64,000 bases of DNA from Streptomyces sp. R41 (GCF_041053055.1 NZ_CP163443.1:4278001-4342000); one strand, 5' to 3'. Counted from the stretch's first letter, positions 15,122 through 24,908 are shown. Translations and numbers: made by a program. Notes: generated from the letters alone by a model not told the origin.

Positions 15122-16414
15122 ATGTTGACGACACGAAGGCGTGCGGTGGCGACGGCGGTGGCCCTGGTGGGGACGCTGCTGCTGGCCTCCTGCGGCGGCT
15201 CGGACAGCGGCGGATCCGACGGCAAGACGTTGAAGCTGTGGCACTACGAGGGACCCGACAGCGCGATGGGCGTGGCCTGGAAGGAGGCCATCAAGGAGTT
15301 CGAGGCGAAGCATCCGGGCGTGAAAGTGAAGTTCGAGGAGAAGGGCTTCGAACAGATCCAGAAGACCGCCCCGATGGTCCTCAACTCGAGCGACGCGCCC
15401 GACATCATGGAGTACAACAAGGGCAACGCGACCGCGGGCGCACTCTCCAAGCAGGGGCTGCTCACCGATCTGACCGCCGAGGCCACCAAGCGCGGCTGGG
15501 ACAAGGAGATCACCGGCGGCGTACGGACGATCAGCCAGTATGACGCCAACGGGGTCATGGGCTCCGGCAAGTGGTACGGCGTGCCCAACTATGCCGAGTA
15601 CACGATGGTGTTCTACAACAAGGACCTCTTCAAGAAGTACGGCATCGCCGAGCCCACCACCCTCGACGAACTCACCGCCGCCATGGACAAGTTCGTGGCG
15701 AAGGGCATCACCCCGCTCGCCAACGGCGGCGCCGAGTACCCCGCCCAGCAATACCTCTACCAGCTGGCGCTGTCGAAGGCCGACCGGTCGTGGGTCGACT
15801 CGTACGAGCTCTACAAGGGCAAGACCGACTTCCACGACGCTGCCTGGACGTACGCCGCCCAGACCTTCACCGACTGGGTGAAGAAGGGCTACATCAGCAA
15901 GAAGTCCACCGGCAGCAAGGCCGAGGACGCGGGTGTCTCCTTCATCCAGGGCAAGAGCCCGATCCTGTTCAGCGGCAGCTGGTGGTACGGCCGCTTCCAG
16001 ACGGAGGCGAAGTTCGACTGGGGCACCTTCCTGTGGCCCGGCTCGAACCTGACCCTCGGCTCCGGCGGCAACCTCTGGGTGGTCCCCAAGAACGCCAAGA
16101 ACAAGGATCTCGCCTACGACTTCATCGACATCACCATGTCGAAGAAGATCCAGAACCTGCTCGGCAACAAGGGCGGTGTCCCGGTCGCCGCCGACGCGAA
16201 CGCCATCACCGACCCGAAGTCCAAGACTCTCATCGAGAACTTCAACACCCTCTCCAGCAAGGACGGCCTGGCCTTCTACCCAGACTGGCCGGTCGCCGGC
16301 TTCTACGACGTCCTCGTCTCCGAGACACAGAAGCTGATGACGGGCAGTGAGAAACCGGACGACTACCTCTCCGCCCTGCAGAAGGCGTACGACAAGGGCG
16401 CGCCGAAGCAATGA
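15122..16414 (+). CDS. ABC sugar transporter substrate-binding lipoprotein
   Basis: A 430-residue family 1 extracellular solute-binding protein. The start is ATG 15122, with GGAGG six bases upstream. The lipobox LASC places the lipidated cysteine at residue 24. The mature part shows typical features of sugar-binding proteins: the N-terminal strand KLWHYEGPDS, the VPNYAEYTMVFYNKDLFKKYG region and the C-terminal LWVVPKNAKNKDLAYDFI. It is the first gene of an operon with two permeases, an alpha-xylosidase and a LacI regulator, and the two operators lie just upstream. The ligand is therefore likely an alpha-xyloside such as isoprimeverose or a related xyloglucan fragment (inferred). No ATPase gene is present, as is usual for Streptomyces sugar operons served by MsiK. 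Confidence 0.92.
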   Translation: MLTTRRRAVATAVALVGTLLLASCGGSDSGGSDGKTLKLWHYEGPDSAMGVAWKEAIKEFEAKHPGVKVKFEEKGFEQIQKTAPMVLNSSDAPDIMEYNKGNATAGALSKQGLLTDLTAEATKRGWDKEITGGVRTISQYDANGVMGSGKWYGVPNYAEYTMVFYNKDLFKKYGIAEPTTLDELTAAMDKFVAKGITPLANGGAEYPAQQYLYQLALSKADRSWVDSYELYKGKTDFHDAAWTYAAQTFTDWVKKGYISKKSTGSKAEDAGVSFIQGKSPILFSGSWWYGRFQTEAKFDWGTFLWPGSNLTLGSGGNLWVVPKNAKNKDLAYDFIDITMSKKIQNLLGNKGGVPVAADANAITDPKSKTLIENFNTLSSKDGLAFYPDWPVAGFYDVLVSETQKLMTGSEKPDDYLSALQKAYDKGAPKQ

Positions 16415-17379
16415 CGGTCACCGTCGAACGGGGCGCACGGGCCGTCGGCAAGCACCAGCACGCCGGCCCGCGCCGCCCCCACGCGCGCGATTCGTACACC
16501 CTCTTCCTGCTCCCCGGCATCCTCGCCTTCCTCGCGATCATCATCGTCCCGTTCCTGATGAACACGGGCGTGAGCTTCACCGACTGGCAGGGCGTCGGCT
16601 CCCCGAAGTGGTCGGGGCTCGCCAACTACCGCGAGCTGATGGACGACTCCGAGTTCTGGGCGTCCTTCCGGCACAGCCTGTTCATGGTCCTCGCCATGGC
16701 CGCCGTACCGACGGTCATCGGACTCGTCCTCGCCGCCGCCCTCTTCGACTTCGTCGGCAAGCACTTCGGCAGCAGGATCGCCGCCGTACTCCGCGCCTGC
16801 TTCTACCTCCCCCAGGTCCTGCCCATCGCCGTCGCCGGCATCGTGTGGAGCTGGATCCTCGCGCCGGACAACGGCTCCCTGAACGAGCTGCTGAAGGCGG
16901 TCGGCCTCGGCTCCTGGCAGCAGGACTGGCTCGGCGACCCGGACATCGCGCTCTACAGCGTCATGGGCGTGATGGTCTGGGTGCAGATCGGCTTCCCGCT
17001 GGTCGTCTTCATGGCGGGGCTGCAGCGTGTCGACCCGCAGCTGTACGAGGCCGCCGAGCTGGACGGCGCGGGCTGGTGGCGCCGCTTCTGGCACATCACG
17101 CTGCCGCAGATCAGGCCCGAGGTCTACGTCGTGCTGCTGTGGTGCACGATCGCCGCGCTGAAGGTGTTCGGGGCGGTGTACGTGCTGACCAAGGGCGGCC
17201 CGGGCGGCGCCACGGACGTGCCCTCCTACTTCTCCTTCACCACCTTCTTCGAGAAGACCCAGGTCGGCTACGGCGCCGCGATCTCCACCGTGCTGACCGT
17301 GATCATCCTCGTCCTGGCTCTGATCGGCCTCAAGCTCCAGACCCGCGCCGAGGACGCCGAGGAAGGGATCCGCGCATGA
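16411..17379 (+). CDS. ABC sugar transporter permease 1
   Basis: A 322-residue MalF-type inner membrane permease. It begins within the stop of the binding-protein gene (ATGA, 16411-16414). About six membrane helices follow a basic N-terminus. The EAA loop that contacts the ATPase is visible as YEAAELDGAGWWRRFWHITLPQI. It forms the translocation channel with the next gene product. Its length is normal for the family, and there is no large periplasmic insertion, unlike the other permease 1 in this window at 40578. Confidence 0.93.
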   Translation: MTVTVERGARAVGKHQHAGPRRPHARDSYTLFLLPGILAFLAIIIVPFLMNTGVSFTDWQGVGSPKWSGLANYRELMDDSEFWASFRHSLFMVLAMAAVPTVIGLVLAAALFDFVGKHFGSRIAAVLRACFYLPQVLPIAVAGIVWSWILAPDNGSLNELLKAVGLGSWQQDWLGDPDIALYSVMGVMVWVQIGFPLVVFMAGLQRVDPQLYEAAELDGAGWWRRFWHITLPQIRPEVYVVLLWCTIAALKVFGAVYVLTKGGPGGATDVPSYFSFTTFFEKTQVGYGAAISTVLTVIILVLALIGLKLQTRAEDAEEGIRA

Positions 17380-18200
17380 CCGCCGCCATCCGTCGCTACC
17401 CGGTGCTCGTCGCCCTGTGCATAGCGGCCCTGTTCATGGTGTTGCCGTTCGTGATCGTGGCCGTCAACGCGGTCAAGTCGCCGGCCGAGTACTCGGCGAA
17501 CGGCCCGCTGAGCCTGCCCGACGGCCTCTATCTGGACGGACTGAAGGACTTCTGGCAGCGCGTCGACTACGGCCAGAAGCTGTTCAACTCCGTGCTGATC
17601 AGCGGCGCGGTGGCCGTGCTCGCGGCGGTCCTGTCGGTCCTCAACGCGTACGCCATCGGCATCGGCCGGATCAAGGGCCGCACCTGGGTCCTCGCCTTCT
17701 TCGTGCTGGCGAACATGCTGCCGCAGGAGGCGCTGGTCTATCCGATCTACTACCTGAGCAAGCAGGCGGGCCTGTACGACACCCGGCTCAGCGTGATCAT
17801 CGTGTTCACGGTCGTCCAGGCGGCCTTCGGCACCTATCTGCTCTCCTCCGTCCTCGGGCAGTTCCCACGCGAGATCATCGAGGCCGCCCGGATCGACGGG
17901 GCGAACAAATGGCAGGTGCTGTGGCGGATCGTGGTGCCGGTCAGCCGCCCCACCATCGGCGTGCTGCTCGTCTTCTTCTTCATCTGGACCTGGAACGAAT
18001 TCCTGCTGCCCCTGGTCATGCTGATCTCCAACGACAACCAGACGGTTTCGGTGGCGCTCGGTGTCCTCCAGGGCCAGCGTCTGATGGACGCCACGATGAC
18101 GAACGCGGCCGCCCTGCTGGGCGTCCTCCCCGCCATCGTCTTCTTCCTCGTCTTCCAGCGGACCCTCACCCGCGGCATCGCCGTCGGCGCAGTGAAGTAA
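17376..18200 (+). CDS. ABC sugar transporter permease 2
   Basis: A 274-residue MalG-type permease. ATG 17376 overlaps the stop of permease 1 by four bases. There are six predicted helices, with an EAA loop reading IIEAARIDGANKWQVLWRIVVPVSRP. The C-terminus RTLTRGIAVGAVK is the usual end of this family. It partners permease 1 for uptake of the sugar bound by the 15122 lipoprotein. Confidence 0.93.
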   Translation: MTAAIRRYPVLVALCIAALFMVLPFVIVAVNAVKSPAEYSANGPLSLPDGLYLDGLKDFWQRVDYGQKLFNSVLISGAVAVLAAVLSVLNAYAIGIGRIKGRTWVLAFFVLANMLPQEALVYPIYYLSKQAGLYDTRLSVIIVFTVVQAAFGTYLLSSVLGQFPREIIEAARIDGANKWQVLWRIVVPVSRPTIGVLLVFFFIWTWNEFLLPLVMLISNDNQTVSVALGVLQGQRLMDATMTNAAALLGVLPAIVFFLVFQRTLTRGIAVGAVK

Positions 18201-18211
18201 GGGGTACGAAA

Positions 18212-20461
18212 GTGAAGTTCACGGACGGCTACTGGCTGCTGCGCGAGGGTGTCACCGCGGCCCACCCGGTCGAGGTCCTCGACGTGACCTCCGGGCCCGG
18301 CGGCCTGGAGATCCACGCGCCGACGCAGCCCATCCGCCACCGCGGCGACCTGCTGAAGGGACCGGTCGTGACGATCAGCGCGCACGCGCCGATGCCGGAC
18401 GTCATCGGTGTCACGTTCACGCACTTCCAGGGCGAGGAGCCTCGCGGCCCCCGATTCGACCTCTACAAAAGCGAGTTCACCGCGCACGCCGAGCACGACG
18501 ACGAGCACGCGACCCTCACCGCGGGCGCGCTGTCCGTCCAGGTCGCCCGCACCAGCCCCTGGCACATCGACTTCGTCGCCCATGGCCGCACCCTCACCAC
18601 CAGCGGCCCCAAGGGCATGGGCATCATGCGGGACGCCACCGGCGCCCACTATCTGCGCGAGCAGCTGAACCTCGGCGTCGGTACGCAGGTCTTCGGTCTC
18701 GGCGAGCGCTTCGGGCCGCTCGTCAAGAACGGCCAGGTCGTGGACATGTGGAACGCCGACGGCGGCACGGCGACGGAACAGGCGTACAAGAACGTGCCCT
18801 TCTATCTGACGGACGCGGGCTACGGCGTCTTCGTCGACCACCCGGGCCGGGTCTCCTTCGAGGTCGGCTCGGAGGCGGTCTCCCGGGTCCAGTTCAGCGC
18901 CGAGACACAGCAGTTGACGTACTACGTCATCTACGGGCCGACCCCGAAGGACATCCTGCGCAAGTACACGGCGCTCACCGGGCGTCCGGCCCTGCCGCCG
19001 GCCTGGTCGTTCGGGCTGTGGCTGTCGACGTCCTTCACCACCTCCTACGACGAGGCCACCGTCACGTCCTTCATCGACGGGATGCGGGAGCGCGAACTGC
19101 CGCTCTCCGTCTTCCACTTCGACTGTTTCTGGATGCGCGAGTTCAACTGGTGCGACTTCCAGTGGGATCCACGGGTCTTCCCCGATCCGGAGGGGATGCT
19201 GGCGCGGCTCAAGGACAAGGGGCTGCGGATCTGCGTATGGATCAATCCGTACATCGCGCAGCGGTCACCGCTGTTCGCGGAGGGGCGGGCCCTGGGCCAC
19301 CTGCTCAAGCGCCCTGACGGCAGCGTCTGGCAGTGGGATCTGTGGCAGCCGGGCATGGCGCTGGTCGACTTCACCAGCCCGGCCGCCCGTGACTGGTACG
19401 CGGCCAAACTGGAAGCACTGCTCTCCCAGGGCGTCGACTGCTTCAAGACCGACTTCGGCGAACGGGTCCCCGTCGATGTCGCCTACGCGGACGGCGCCGA
19501 CCCCGAGCGGATGCACAACTACTACACCTACCTCTACAACCAGACCGTCTTCGATGTGCTCCGCAAGCACCGCGGCGAGCACGAGGCCGTCGTCTTCGCC
19601 CGCTCCGCGACCACCGGGAGCCAGCAGTTCCCGGTGCACTGGGGCGGCGACTGCGAGGCGACGTACGAGTCGATGGCCGAGTCGCTGCGCGGCGGGCTGA
19701 GCCTCGGGATGTCGGGGTTCGGGTTCTGGAGCCATGACATCGGCGGGTTCGAGGGGACTCCGACGCCCGCGCTGTTCAAGCGGTGGATCGCCTTCGGACT
19801 GCTGTCCTCGCACAGCAGGCTGCACGGATCGTCCTCGTACCGCGTGCCCTGGCTGTTCGACGAGGAGGCCGTGGACGTCCTGCGGCTGTTCACGCGGCTG
19901 AAGCTCGGCCTCATGCCCTATCTGTACGAGGCGGCCCGCACCGCCCACGCGGAGGGCGTGCCCATGATGCGGGCGATGGTCCTCGAATTCCCGGACGATC
20001 CGGGGTGCGCGCATCTGGAGCGGCAGTACATGCTCGGCCCCGACCTGCTGGTCGCGCCCGTCTTCAGCGACGACGGGGACGTCTCGTACTACGTGCCCGA
20101 GGGGACCTGGACCCATTTCCTGAGCGGGCGGACGGTGGCCGGGCCGCGCTGGGTGCGCGAGCGGCACGGGTTCCTGAGCGTGCCGCTGCTGGTGCGGCCG
20201 GGGGCGGTGATCCCGGTGGGTGCGGTGGACGACCGGCCCGACTACGACCACGCCGACGGAGTCACCCTGCGCGCGTACGGCCTGGAGCGGGGCGCGCAGG
20301 TGACGGTGCCGGTCGGCGCCGTGACCTTCACCGTCGTACGTGAAGGGGACACGCTGCGGGCTTCGTCCAGTGACCCCTCGGCGCCCTGGGGGCTGGCCGC
20401 GGGTGAGCGCGAGACACGGGCGAAGGCCGGGACGGGCTTCCTGTCGTTGGAGCTGAACTGA
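18212..20461 (+). CDS. yicI: Alpha-xylosidase, GH31 (YicI/XylS type)
   Basis: A 749-residue cytosolic glycoside hydrolase that releases alpha-linked xylose from xylosides such as isoprimeverose. The GTG start at 18212 has AAGGGG seven bases upstream. The N-terminus (MKFTDGYWLL) and the whole length align well, from memory, with E. coli YicI. The catalytic nucleophile is Asp414 in FKTDFGER and the acid/base is Asp480 in HWGGDC, two residues off the YicI numbering. There is no signal peptide, so hydrolysis follows uptake by the ABC system encoded just upstream. The next gene, a LacI regulator, starts three bases after the stop. Confidence 0.93.
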   Translation: MKFTDGYWLLREGVTAAHPVEVLDVTSGPGGLEIHAPTQPIRHRGDLLKGPVVTISAHAPMPDVIGVTFTHFQGEEPRGPRFDLYKSEFTAHAEHDDEHATLTAGALSVQVARTSPWHIDFVAHGRTLTTSGPKGMGIMRDATGAHYLREQLNLGVGTQVFGLGERFGPLVKNGQVVDMWNADGGTATEQAYKNVPFYLTDAGYGVFVDHPGRVSFEVGSEAVSRVQFSAETQQLTYYVIYGPTPKDILRKYTALTGRPALPPAWSFGLWLSTSFTTSYDEATVTSFIDGMRERELPLSVFHFDCFWMREFNWCDFQWDPRVFPDPEGMLARLKDKGLRICVWINPYIAQRSPLFAEGRALGHLLKRPDGSVWQWDLWQPGMALVDFTSPAARDWYAAKLEALLSQGVDCFKTDFGERVPVDVAYADGADPERMHNYYTYLYNQTVFDVLRKHRGEHEAVVFARSATTGSQQFPVHWGGDCEATYESMAESLRGGLSLGMSGFGFWSHDIGGFEGTPTPALFKRWIAFGLLSSHSRLHGSSSYRVPWLFDEEAVDVLRLFTRLKLGLMPYLYEAARTAHAEGVPMMRAMVLEFPDDPGCAHLERQYMLGPDLLVAPVFSDDGDVSYYVPEGTWTHFLSGRTVAGPRWVRERHGFLSVPLLVRPGAVIPVGAVDDRPDYDHADGVTLRAYGLERGAQVTVPVGAVTFTVVREGDTLRASSSDPSAPWGLAAGERETRAKAGTGFLSLELN

Positions 20462-20463
20462 GC

Positions 20464-21474
20464 ATGGTCAAGATCACCGATGTGGCGCGGCACGCCGGGG
20501 TGTCCCCGAGCACCGTCTCGTACGCCCTCAGCGGCAAGCGCCCGATCTCCGAGGAGACCCGGCAGCGCATCGAGGCGAGCATCCGCGAGCTGGGCTACCG
20601 CCCGCACGCGGGTGCGCGGGCACTGGCCAGCAGCCGGTCGAACGTGCTGGCGCTGGTGGTGCCGCTGCGAGCGGGCATCCATGTGCCGGTCGTGATGCAG
20701 TTCGCGGTGTCGGTGGTGACGGCGGCGCGCCGGCACGACCACGACGTCCTGCTGCTCACCCAGGAGGAGGGCGAGGACGGGCTGCGGCGGGTCGCGGACA
20801 CCGCGCTGGTGGACGCGCTGATCGTGATGGACGTACAGCTCCACGATGCCCGGCTGCCGTTGCTGCGCGCGCTGGACCGGCCGTCCGTGCTCATCGGGTT
20901 CCCCGCGACTCCGGACGGGCTGACCTGCATCGACCTGGACTTCAAGGCGGCGGGCGAGCTGTGCGTCGAGCGGCTTGCGGGGCTCGGGCACCGGGTCGTG
21001 GCGCTGGTCGGGTCGCCGCCCGAGGTGTATGTGCGGGGGACTGCTTTCGCCCAGCGTGTGGTGGAGGGGTTCACGGCCGCCGCCGACCGCAACGGCCTCG
21101 CGTCCTCCGTCCACCCCTGCGAGGCCTCGCCCGCCGCCGCACGCCAGGTCGCCGAGCAACTGCTGCGCGAACAACCTGCGTTGACCGGTGTCGTCGTGCA
21201 CAACGAACCGATCCTCGAGCCGCTGATCGACGCCTTCGAGCAGCTCGGACTGAGGATCCCCGGCGATCTGTCCGTCACCGCCATCTGCCCGGACGAACTC
21301 GCCGAGGGCGTCCGCGTCCCCGTCACCTCCATCGCCATCCCGTCCACCGAGGTGGGCGCACGGGCGGTGGAGCTGCTGATGAAGAAGCTGGGCGGCGCGG
21401 ACGTGCCCGAGGCGACGCTGCTCGCTCCCCGGCTGACGGAGCGGGCGAGCACGGCCCGCCGCGCGGCCCCCTGA
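20464..21474 (+). CDS. LacI-family regulator of the xyloside operon
   Basis: A 336-residue LacI/GalR-type repressor. The helix-turn-helix is at residues 3-25 (ITDVARHAGVSPSTVSYALSG), followed by the hinge region YRPHAGARALASSRSN and a periplasmic-binding-like sensor domain. It starts three bases after the alpha-xylosidase stop, so it is the last gene of the transport-hydrolase operon and probably autoregulates through the paired palindromes at 15031-15071. The inducer is presumably the transported sugar or its product. The secreted GH3 gene follows after 49 bases and may be in the same regulon. Confidence 0.9.
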   Translation: MVKITDVARHAGVSPSTVSYALSGKRPISEETRQRIEASIRELGYRPHAGARALASSRSNVLALVVPLRAGIHVPVVMQFAVSVVTAARRHDHDVLLLTQEEGEDGLRRVADTALVDALIVMDVQLHDARLPLLRALDRPSVLIGFPATPDGLTCIDLDFKAAGELCVERLAGLGHRVVALVGSPPEVYVRGTAFAQRVVEGFTAAADRNGLASSVHPCEASPAAARQVAEQLLREQPALTGVVVHNEPILEPLIDAFEQLGLRIPGDLSVTAICPDELAEGVRVPVTSIAIPSTEVGARAVELLMKKLGGADVPEATLLAPRLTERASTARRAAP

Positions 21475-21523
21475 TTTGTCATTGAACGCCCGAGTGCAAG
21501 GCCCTAGTCGAAGGAGCCGTGTC

Positions 21524-24442
21524 ATGAAAGGCAAGAGAAGCAAGGGAAGACAGAGAACCACGGTCGTCGTCGCGCTGGCCCTGATCGCCGGACTCGGCGC
21601 CACCGTTCCCGCGGGCGCGGACACCCCCTCGTACGCCTTCCGCGACCCGAACCTCCCCGTGGCCGAACGGGTCGACGACCTGCTGGGCCGCCTCACCCTC
21701 GACGAGAAGATCTCCCTCCTCCACCAGTACGAGCCCGCCATCCCCCGCCTCGGCATCCAGGCCTTCCGCACCGGCACCGAAGCCCTGCACGGCGTCGCCT
21801 GGCTCGGCAAGACCACCGTGTTCCCGCAGGCGATCGGGCTCGCGTCGACCTGGGACCCGGCGCTGATCGAGCAGGTCGGCTCGGCGGTCGGCGACGAGGC
21901 GCGCGGCTTCCAGCAGGAACGCCCGGACGGCTGGGGCCTCAACCTCTGGGCGCCGGTGGTGAACCTGCTGCGCGACCCGCGCTGGGGACGCAACGAGGAG
22001 GGCTACTCCGAGGACCCGTACCTCACGGGCTCGATCTCCACGGCGTACGGCGACGGCCTGACCGGCGGCGATCCCGACCACCTCAAGACGGCGCCCACCC
22101 TCAAGCACTACCTCGCCAACAACAACGAGGTGCACCGCGCGACCACGTCTTCCGACCTGCGCCCGCGCGTCCAGCACGAGTACGACGAGGCGGCCTTCAA
22201 GCCCGCGATCGAGGCGGACGCGGCGACGGGTGTCATGTCCTCCTACAACCTGGTCAACGGCCGCCCCAACACGGTGAATCCGGACCTCAACGACGTCGTA
22301 CGGTCCTGGTCTTCACGCGATCTGCTGAACGTCACCGACGCCTTCGCTCCCGGCAACCTGCTCCCCGCCACCCAGAACTACTACCCCACGCTCGCCGAGG
22401 GCGACGCGGCCGCACTGAAGGCCGGCATCGACAGCTTCACGGACAACAGCGCGGATTCAGGGCCGACGGTCGCGGCCGTCAACTCGGCAGTGCAGCAAGG
22501 CCTGTTGAAGGAATCGGACATCGACACGGCCGTCTCCCACATCCTCGCCGTGCGCGTCCGGCTCGGCGAATTCGATCCGAACGGCGGCAAGTACGGCTCG
22601 ATCGACAAGTCCGTGATCAACAGCCCGGCCCACCGGAAGCTGGCCCGCGAGGCGGCGACGGAGGCCGCGGTGCTCCTGAAGAACCAGAACGCGCTGCCTC
22701 TGAAGAAGTCCGCGCACGACGTGGCCGTCGTCGGGCCCCTCGCCGACACCCTCTACACCGACTGGTACTCGGGCACGCTGCCGTACGCGGTCACTCCCAA
22801 GCAGGGCATCGAGGCGAAGCTCGGCACCTCGGTGGCGAGCAGCGAGGGCGCGGACCGCATCGCGCTGAAGGACACGGCGACGGGGAAGTACGTCACGGCG
22901 GGGACCTCTGACGCGGGAGCGGCTCTCAAGGAGGGCACGGAGACCGGCACGGCCTCCCAGTTCGACGTCTTCGACTGGGGCTCCGGCATCGTGACCCTGC
23001 GCTCGGCCGCCAACGGCAAATACGTCGGCTACAACTGGTCGAACTTCGTCAACGACCAAGTACAGCCCAATGGTTGGTACGTCCAGCAGCAGTTCAAGCT
23101 GGAGCGCCAGGACGACGGCAGCTATCTGCTCCGGTACGCCGGGTACGAGACCGCCGAGTCCTGGTGGTCGAACCCCGTCTATCTCGGCCCGACCGGCGAC
23201 GACGGCACCCTCGGCCTGGTCCCCAAGGAGCAGGCCGCGCACTACACGAAGGACGTCGTCCGCAGCGGGGTCGACGAGGCGGTTGCCGCGGTGAAGGGCA
23301 AGGACACGGCGGTGGTCGTGGTCGGCTCGATGCCGTCGATCAACGGCCGCGAGGACCACGACCGTACCGACATGGGCCTGGCACCCTCGCAGGAAGCCCT
23401 GGTCAAGGCGGTGCACGCGGCCAACCCGAAGACGGTCGTGGTCGTCGAGAACAGCTACCCGACCACCCTCGGCGCCCTCCAGACAGAGGTCCCGGCCCTC
23501 CTGTGGACCACCCACGCGGGCCAGGAGACCGGCAGCGCCCTCGCCGACCTCCTCTACGGCGACGCGAACCCGGCGGGCCGCCTCACCCAGACCTGGTACC
23601 GGTCCGAGTCGGACCTCCCCTCGATCCTCGACTACGACATCATCAAGTCCGATCGCACCTACCAGTACTTCAAGGGGCAGCCCCTCTACCCCTTCGGCTA
23701 CGGCCTCTCGTACACATCCTTCCGCTACGGCGCTCTGAAGCCCGTCGAGGGCGGTTACGAGGTGGCGGTGACCAACACCGGACATCGCGCCGGCGACGAG
23801 GTCGTCCAGCTCTACACGCACCAGCGGACCTCGCGCGACAAACAGCCGCTGAAGCAGCTGAAGGCGTACGCGCGGGTGTCGCTGAAGCCGGGCGAGACGA
23901 AGACGGTGACCTTGAAGCTGCGCACGAAGGACCTCGCGCACTGGGACGTCACGCGCTCCCGGTGGGTGGTGGAGAGCGGCACGTACGACGTCCTGGCCGG
24001 GGCCTCCTCGTCCGACATCCGCGCCCGTACGACGCTGACGGCGCACGGCGAGACGATCCCGGCCCGGGATCTCGCCAAGGTGACCCGGGCGGAGAACTTC
24101 GACGACTACGCGGACGTCAGGCTGGTCGACGAGTCGAAGGCGCGCGGTACGGCGGTGGGCGCGGCGGGTGACGGGGCCTGGCTGAAGTTCGCGGACGCCC
24201 GGCTCGGCTCGGGGGCGGCGCGGTTCACCGCACGGGTGGCGGGGACCGGCTCGGGGACGGTCGAGGTCCGCCTCGGGTCGCCCACCGGCACGCTGGTCGG
24301 TACGGCGCGCACGGACGGTACGGCATCGACGTACGACTACGAGACGGTGACCACCGCCCTGACCACGGCGGCGAAGGGCCGCCAGGACGTGTACCTGGTG
24401 CTGAGCGCGGGGCTGCGGCTGTCGACCTTCTCGCTCCGCTGA
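21524..24442 (+). CDS. Secreted GH3 glycosidase with inserted and C-terminal binding domains
   Basis: A 972-residue exported beta-glycosidase. ATG 21524 has AAGGAG seven bases upstream and gives a Sec signal peptide ending near VPAGA. The GH3 N-terminal barrel covers about residues 30-390. The probable nucleophile is Asp272 in NVTDAFAP, an atypical surrounding for the usual SD motif. The second GH3 domain is interrupted at about 440-565 by a repeat-rich beta segment (DTATGKYVTAG, AANGKYVGYNW) that looks like a beta-trefoil of fascin type. A fibronectin III-like domain (about 740-830) and a CBM6-like C-terminal domain (about 855-972) follow. It probably trims xylan- or glucan-type oligosaccharides outside the cell to feed the upstream transporter. 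The specific sugar is inferred. Confidence 0.88.
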   Translation: MKGKRSKGRQRTTVVVALALIAGLGATVPAGADTPSYAFRDPNLPVAERVDDLLGRLTLDEKISLLHQYEPAIPRLGIQAFRTGTEALHGVAWLGKTTVFPQAIGLASTWDPALIEQVGSAVGDEARGFQQERPDGWGLNLWAPVVNLLRDPRWGRNEEGYSEDPYLTGSISTAYGDGLTGGDPDHLKTAPTLKHYLANNNEVHRATTSSDLRPRVQHEYDEAAFKPAIEADAATGVMSSYNLVNGRPNTVNPDLNDVVRSWSSRDLLNVTDAFAPGNLLPATQNYYPTLAEGDAAALKAGIDSFTDNSADSGPTVAAVNSAVQQGLLKESDIDTAVSHILAVRVRLGEFDPNGGKYGSIDKSVINSPAHRKLAREAATEAAVLLKNQNALPLKKSAHDVAVVGPLADTLYTDWYSGTLPYAVTPKQGIEAKLGTSVASSEGADRIALKDTATGKYVTAGTSDAGAALKEGTETGTASQFDVFDWGSGIVTLRSAANGKYVGYNWSNFVNDQVQPNGWYVQQQFKLERQDDGSYLLRYAGYETAESWWSNPVYLGPTGDDGTLGLVPKEQAAHYTKDVVRSGVDEAVAAVKGKDTAVVVVGSMPSINGREDHDRTDMGLAPSQEALVKAVHAANPKTVVVVENSYPTTLGALQTEVPALLWTTHAGQETGSALADLLYGDANPAGRLTQTWYRSESDLPSILDYDIIKSDRTYQYFKGQPLYPFGYGLSYTSFRYGALKPVEGGYEVAVTNTGHRAGDEVVQLYTHQRTSRDKQPLKQLKAYARVSLKPGETKTVTLKLRTKDLAHWDVTRSRWVVESGTYDVLAGASSSDIRARTTLTAHGETIPARDLAKVTRAENFDDYADVRLVDESKARGTAVGAAGDGAWLKFADARLGSGAARFTARVAGTGSGTVEVRLGSPTGTLVGTARTDGTASTYDYETVTTALTTAAKGRQDVYLVLSAGLRLSTFSLR

Positions 24443-24496
24443 AGCCGCAGCGAAGTCGCTGAAGCCTCGCCGAGCCGAAGTCCCGCAAAAAGGAAA

Positions 24497-24524
24497 AAGC
24501 CCCGCTGCCACGGCAGCGGGGCTT
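24497..24524 (-). terminator. Terminator between GH3 gene and ssrA
   Basis: AAGCCCCGCTGCC and GGCAGCGGGGCTT form a 13-base perfect stem. On the minus strand the stem is followed by a T-rich run (CTTTTTCC), so it mainly ends ssrA. It may also stop the GH3 transcript. Confidence 0.85.
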
Positions 24525-24541
24525 GACCCACATGGGATGAG

Positions 24542-24908
24542 TGGAGATGGCGGGAATCGAACCCGCGTCCAACGGTGCAAAATCAGGGCTTCTCCGTGTG
24601 CAGTTCGCTGCGATTTTCTCGGCCCCGGTGATCACGCGAACAAGTCGCCGACGGGCCCAGTCACTGTTTGATTTCCTCCTACACCCCGTGACCGGGTTTA
24701 GGAGTTTAGTTCCCTAGCTGATGCCAGGATCCGGGTCGGGAACAGCCCCGGGCTGACACTTCGCAAGTCGCTACTTAGGCAGCGAGGGCGAAGGAATCGC
24801 GCTTGGTGTTGGCGATTATTGTTTGCGACATATGGTTTACGAGATCATTGCCGCTTCCTCGACACGCTTCCCCTGCTTCAACAGCCGCTGTCGAAACCGA
24901 TCATCCCC
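24542..24908 (-). ncRNA. ssrA: tmRNA (SsrA)
   Basis: About 367 bases on the minus strand. The 5' end GGGGATG (from 24908) pairs with CATCTCC at the 3' end to form the tRNA-like acceptor stem, and the T-arm GGGTTCGATTCCC is next to it. The 3' CCA is not encoded. The tag reading frame lies at 24775-24813: resume codon GCC, then ANTKRDSFALAA and TAA, ending in the ALAA degron recognised by ClpXP-type proteases. The tag is 12 residues. The SmpB partner gene lies about 120 bases upstream on the same strand. Together they rescue stalled ribosomes. Confidence 0.95.

Noticed and set aside
14927..16411. 494-codon minus-strand frame opposite the xyloside binding protein
   Set aside because: It is antisense to a clear lipoprotein gene with ribosome-binding site and lipobox, and it runs through the LacI-type operators.
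24542..24600. A tRNA gene suggested by the T-arm sequence
   Set aside because: The T-arm and acceptor pair with the 5' end 360 bases away and belong to tmRNA; no anticodon arm is present locally.
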